DNA from: CAYXXZ01 sp964469165
Lineage (GTDB): Bacteria; Pseudomonadota; Gammaproteobacteria; Pseudomonadales; Porticoccaceae
DNA length: 33,662 nucleotides
Reading direction: 5' to 3'
Assembly (NCBI GenBank): GCA_964469165.1
Contig: CAYXXZ010000025.1
Coordinates: 1 to 33,662 of the forward strand
Shown here: positions 30,620-33,662 of the stretch, one piece after another
Numbering within the stretch: position 1 is the stretch's first letter
Layout: each line of letters starts with the position of its first letter
The notes under the pieces: model-generated
Databases searched by the model: none
What the model saw: only the letters and a program-made list of their open reading frames with translations
What the model was told of the DNA's origin: nothing
Position numbers and translations under genes: made by a program

Positions 30620-32003
30620 GGTGCGCCCTCTCGATGCTTTCGGCGAGCATGCCCGCGGATTGCTCTTCGAGCACCTGGGTAACGCCGCGTGACAGGGCAC
30701 CCAGCAGGGCATTGCCGAACAGAAGTGGAATGGCGATTCCCAGGCCGAGTACGGTAGCGATCATCGCCGCACCGATACCCGCCGCCATCAGCTTGGGATC
30801 GCTGGAGCCCGATTCCGTGATGCTCTGGAAGGTGATGATCATCCCCAACACGGTACCGATCAGGCCGAGCAGTGGCCCGGCGGCAACCGAGAGACTCAGC
30901 AGCGCTTGGGCTCTTTCCAGTTTGGGAAGCTCGCGGGACACGGCCTCTGAAATTCTCAGCTCGGCGGCGTCGGAATCCTGCTCGATATTTTTCGGGTCGC
31001 CCTTGAAGGCGAGCAGAACGCGGCCGAGCGGATTGTCGTTGGTGGGCTTGTCGAGGTTCTTGAGCTGGGCGCCAACCTTGAGACGGACCAGTACCAGGTA
31101 GACGAACTGGAACAGGAACGCCAGTGCCGCGACGGCGCCCACCAGCAGAATCACGTAGTTGATGTGTTCACCGTGCTTGATGCGATCGACCCAGGTCGGC
31201 CTTTCCACGTACAGCCCCATCAGCACGCCGCGGGCCGAGTCGACCACCGTTTGCACGTAGCCTTCGGAGGCGGATTCCAGAGCGCGACCGTAGGCGAGGA
31301 TGTCGCTGGGCGGCTGGCGCGGATAAACGGTGAGAGATTGCAACTCGGGATTGTAGGCGAGGTGCTTGCCGTCGGAGACCGCGTTGAACGGGCCGACCCT
31401 GACCACCGTGGCGTCGACCACTTCACCGCCGGGTTGCACCACATCGGTTTGATATCTGGCGACCTGGCCGCTGGCAATCATTTCCCGCTGCATTTCAAAC
31501 CAGATCCTTTCCAGGTCTTCGGTGGTGGGGGTATTTTTTGCCGTGGACAACTGGCGCAGGACCTCGGAACGGGGCGGCTGGCCCGGCTCCGGTTTCAATT
31601 GCGAAGAGATCAGGGATTGTTGCAGCGCGATGGAAAGGTCGCCGGCAACCTGGCGGGACAGGCCGAAAACCTGGGTCAGGCCGAGGGCGTCGATCTTGTC
31701 GCGCAGCGCCTTGTTGGATTCGCGCAATTTGACTTCGTTGGCGGAAAACGCCACCGCCAGCGCGTCTGATTTCAGCGCCAGCGCATCGCGTTTGCCTTGC
31801 GCTTCGGCGAGCATACTGGCCTGTTCGCCGGGGGAGGCTGCGTTGTAGGTCGCCACGCGCTGCTGGAACACTTTTTCGTCCTGGGCGCGCGAAGCGCTCA
31901 CTTCCTGCAGCAATGTATCGAGATCATTTGCCACGACGGCGGGCGCCGCGTGAAACATCGCAGCGACTACAGCAACTTTCAAGACGTTTTTGAACGTGAT
32001 CAC
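30612..32003 (-). CDS. ttpC: TtpC-like MotA/TolQ/ExbB protein, first copy
   Basis: 463 aa, an extended ExbB-superfamily protein required by TonB2 systems in Vibrio (TtpC). Signal peptide about residues 1-25, then a long periplasmic region with coiled coil (26-110) and a middle domain. TM1 is at 282-308, a cytoplasmic segment follows, and channel helices lie at about 369-392 and 405-434 (SVAAGPLLGLIGTVLGMIIT, MIATVLGLGIAIPLLF). The start is GTG 32003 with AGGAGG seven bases upstream, overlapping the DUF3450 stop by one base; the in-frame ATG at 32120 is inside that gene. Same architecture as the copy at 25270-26658. Confidence 0.9.
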   Translation of the reverse strand: MITFKNVLKVAVVAAMFHAAPAVVANDLDTLLQEVSASRAQDEKVFQQRVATYNAASPGEQASMLAEAQGKRDALALKSDALAVAFSANEVKLRESNKALRDKIDALGLTQVFGLSRQVAGDLSIALQQSLISSQLKPEPGQPPRSEVLRQLSTAKNTPTTEDLERIWFEMQREMIASGQVARYQTDVVQPGGEVVDATVVRVGPFNAVSDGKHLAYNPELQSLTVYPRQPPSDILAYGRALESASEGYVQTVVDSARGVLMGLYVERPTWVDRIKHGEHINYVILLVGAVAALAFLFQFVYLVLVRLKVGAQLKNLDKPTNDNPLGRVLLAFKGDPKNIEQDSDAAELRISEAVSRELPKLERAQALLSLSVAAGPLLGLIGTVLGMIITFQSITESGSSDPKLMAAGIGAAMIATVLGLGIAIPLLFGNALLGALSRGVTQVLEEQSAGMLAESIERAHRV

Positions 32004-32785
32004 TACCTTACCTCCTGGGGAGCGGGAACCGGAACCCTCAGCAAATCTGGAGGGCCGTCTTTTCTGGCGATGCGACGGGCTTCGGAAACGGCATGAGCGT
32101 ACTGGTCGGCGCGCACCCATTCTTTTTGGGAGGCATCCCAGTACCCGGTTTCATTGCCATCCAGTGATTGATACAGCAACGACACGCGACCCAGGCGTAC
32201 GAAGGAAACGGTGCGCGCGTCGGGGCCCGTTCCCAACTGACCAAAGTAGGTGTCGAGTGTGCGGCCATTTTCCAGTTCGATCTGATACGCCTCCATGATG
32301 CGGCGATATTTCTCGGAAAGCGTCACATCGGCGCGGGACATGATTTCTTTCAGGGAATCGACGCGCGCGGTGCGCTCCTCCAGCATGAACGGCACGTCCA
32401 GGGCCACAAAGCGCTCCAGTGCTTCCACCATCTTGACCATCAACGGCTGCACTTCGCGGTTGGTGGTTTCGATATCCAGCAGCTGACGCTCGATCGATGT
32501 CATCTCGTCCTTCTGGGACGCGACCTGCTTGTTGAGCTCCGCGTTGTATTTCTCGAGACTTTCCGCGTCGGCCACGGCCGTGGCATAGCGCCCGGCTGCA
32601 TCCTGCGCGCGGTCACGAATTTCGTTGATGCGCTTCTGCGACGCCGATGCAGCCTTGTCGGTCGCCTCCTGGGTGGCGAGAGCCGAATCCAGGGTCTGCG
32701 CCACGACGGCTGAGCCTGCGAAGGTGGCACTGGCACTGAGCAACAGCGCCAAGCTCCTCCTGAACCTCACGGGGGAAAGGATCAT
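32003..32785 (-). CDS. DUF3450 periplasmic protein, first copy
   Basis: 260 aa; first gene of the operon. A signal peptide (RFRRSLALLLSASATFAGSA then VVAQ) precedes a coiled coil over about residues 40-130 and the DUF3450 core KYRRIMEAYQIELENGRTLD, FVRLGRVSLLYQ and PDLLRVPVPAPQEVR. The last motif is nearly the same as in the second copy, while the rest is much more diverged. ATG 32785 is preceded by GGAGG with an 11-base spacer. Likely a periplasmic partner of TtpC. Confidence 0.88.
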   Translation of the reverse strand: MILSPVRFRRSLALLLSASATFAGSAVVAQTLDSALATQEATDKAASASQKRINEIRDRAQDAAGRYATAVADAESLEKYNAELNKQVASQKDEMTSIERQLLDIETTNREVQPLMVKMVEALERFVALDVPFMLEERTARVDSLKEIMSRADVTLSEKYRRIMEAYQIELENGRTLDTYFGQLGTGPDARTVSFVRLGRVSLLYQSLDGNETGYWDASQKEWVRADQYAHAVSEARRIARKDGPPDLLRVPVPAPQEVR

Positions 32786-33578
32786 GATAAAAAACGCCTC
32801 CAGATCAAAAGTTTGCGTTATGTCGGTGTCGATGTTGTCAGCCTTTCAAGAAGCGGGGGGTGGGCTTTTTATCCCGTCACTGCGCCATGGCGATGGGTGC
32901 CTTGCACAATAGAGCCTCTTGTCGGTTACCAATTTTTTTTGCCATATCAGACCGTCCGCGCAAGTGAGCAGGCCCACGGCGTTTCTCGGAAAGTACACAA
33001 AAATATCATCCCTGAGTTTTGTTGCGTCCAAGGTGGATTGCACGAAAGGTGCTACCAATCACTATGTCCTGTCTCAGAGCGAGAGGACAGTGTCCGGGCT
33101 TTTTGAAAGCGGTTAGTCGTTGCTGGCGACGTTGTCTTTCACACGCCTCTATCCCTGAAAAGAGTGCTCGCGTTTTCCATTTTTGTGCGGCTTTGACAAG
33201 CGCTATTTCGCGATCACACGAGACGAAACCGTGGTAGGTCTTCCTGGCCGTATGTTTCTTTCCCTGGGGCTACCACTTCGCCGGCACTGGCTGGTGCATT
33301 GATCAAGGGCAAGCTTCCTGCTGGCGATTCTATATGAATGAAACAAGCGCTTGGTATGGTAGCCCTCGGCAAATTAATACTTACTACCTCACGACACCAC
33401 AAAGTGTTACCTTTTTCCTCAGCAAGGCAAATGGCGGACAACTACGCTGTATTAAAATTACTCATCTGGGTCTAGTATTACCGCGCTAGAGTTACTTCGA
33501 GATAGGAAAGTCACATCGTTTTTCGAGATTGTGCTGCGTAGAAATTGGTTCCATGCTATGAGGGCGACAGAGCTTATA
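32786..33578. other. Gene-poor region upstream of TonB operon
   Basis: No open frame here has coding character: the short ones lack ribosome-binding sites or recognisable motifs. The region should hold the promoter of the minus-strand operon, but I see no convincing -35/-10 pair or Fur-box-like sequence. Composition is more AT-rich than the rest of the window. Near 33064-33088 a bulged hairpin is visible (TGTCCT..AGGACA with inner CTC..GAG). Confidence 0.5.
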
Positions 33579-33662
33579 GGAAGCTCTGAACAATGACCCA
33601 ATTTCCGCACTGACGGTTGAAGAATGAGCTTATCATCAATGACAAAGGCTCTTTTTCGTCAA
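33579..33662 (+). mobile_element. Possible left end of an IS5-like insertion sequence (partial)
   Basis: GGAAGCTCTGAACAA at 33579-33593 resembles termini of IS5-type elements as I remember them. About 45 bases in, ATG 33624 opens a frame that stays open to the last base (13 codons, beginning MSLSSMTKALFRQ), the layout expected for a transposase start. An 8-bp inverted repeat, CAGAGCTT-ATAGG-AAGCTCTG at 33568-33588, overlaps the presumed end. The right end and transposase lie outside the window, so this is tentative. Confidence 0.3.

Noticed and set aside
33214..33441. 75-codon minus-strand frame in the leader region
   Set aside because: No ribosome-binding site, no family resemblance and no neighbouring context; too weak to call.
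1..33662. CRISPR array, prophage or toxin-antitoxin module
   Set aside because: No regularly spaced direct repeats, integrase, phage structural genes or paired small toxin/antitoxin frames were seen.

Overview
The window comes from a GC-rich gammaproteobacterium. A Na+-translocating NADH:quinone reductase operon and a Vibrio/Shewanella-type TtpC-TonB operon point to a marine or halotolerant lineage. The chromosomal backbone (lolCDE, DUF2062, comEC, exbBD, msbA, lpxK, kdsB, phosphatase, murB, then gacA-uvrC-pgsA-tRNA) resembles the order in Pseudomonas and the Cellvibrionales group. The taxonomic placement is an inference from gene order; no rRNA is present.

Layout. (1) 3-5703, + strand: nqrB (5' end outside the window), nqrC, nqrD, nqrE, nqrF, then the flavin transferase apbE and the maturation factor nqrM. 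(2) 5893-9056, +: lolC-lolD-lolE, the inner-membrane machine releasing lipoproteins to the outer membrane. (3) 9125-11258, -: a DUF2062 membrane protein and a patatin-like phospholipase, separated by a repeat into which a 187-bp MITE-like palindromic element has inserted. (4) 11357-18575, +: comEC, a stand-alone exbB-exbD pair, msbA, lpxK and kdsB, largely overlapping and centred on lipid A/LPS supply. (5) 18612-19850: an unrecognised 127-aa gene on the - strand, a second copy of the dispersed repeat without the insertion, and a low-molecular-weight protein tyrosine phosphatase. (6) 19918-24671, +: murB, an AlkB-like dealkylase, gacA, uvrC and pgsA, with tRNA-Leu(UAA) and tRNA-Cys(GCA) converging from the - strand. 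(7) 25270-32785, -: a nine-gene TonB-energising operon read right to left as DUF3450, TtpC, ExbB, ExbD, ExbD, TonB, TPR, DUF3450, TtpC. (8) 32786-33662: nearly 900 bases without a recognisable complete gene, ending in what may be the left end of an insertion sequence.

The most notable system is the TonB operon. It resembles the TonB2/TtpC systems of Vibrio and Shewanella, but it carries two divergent DUF3450-TtpC modules, one at each end, and two adjacent ExbD genes. With the separate exbBD pair next to msbA, the window encodes seven stator-type proteins (two short ExbB, two TtpC, three ExbD). The most notable small-scale feature is the MITE-like insertion: it has terminal inverted repeats, a 10-bp target duplication, and an unoccupied paralogous target about 9.4 kb away. 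A REP-like family headed by GTAGGRGC occurs at three intergenic sites.
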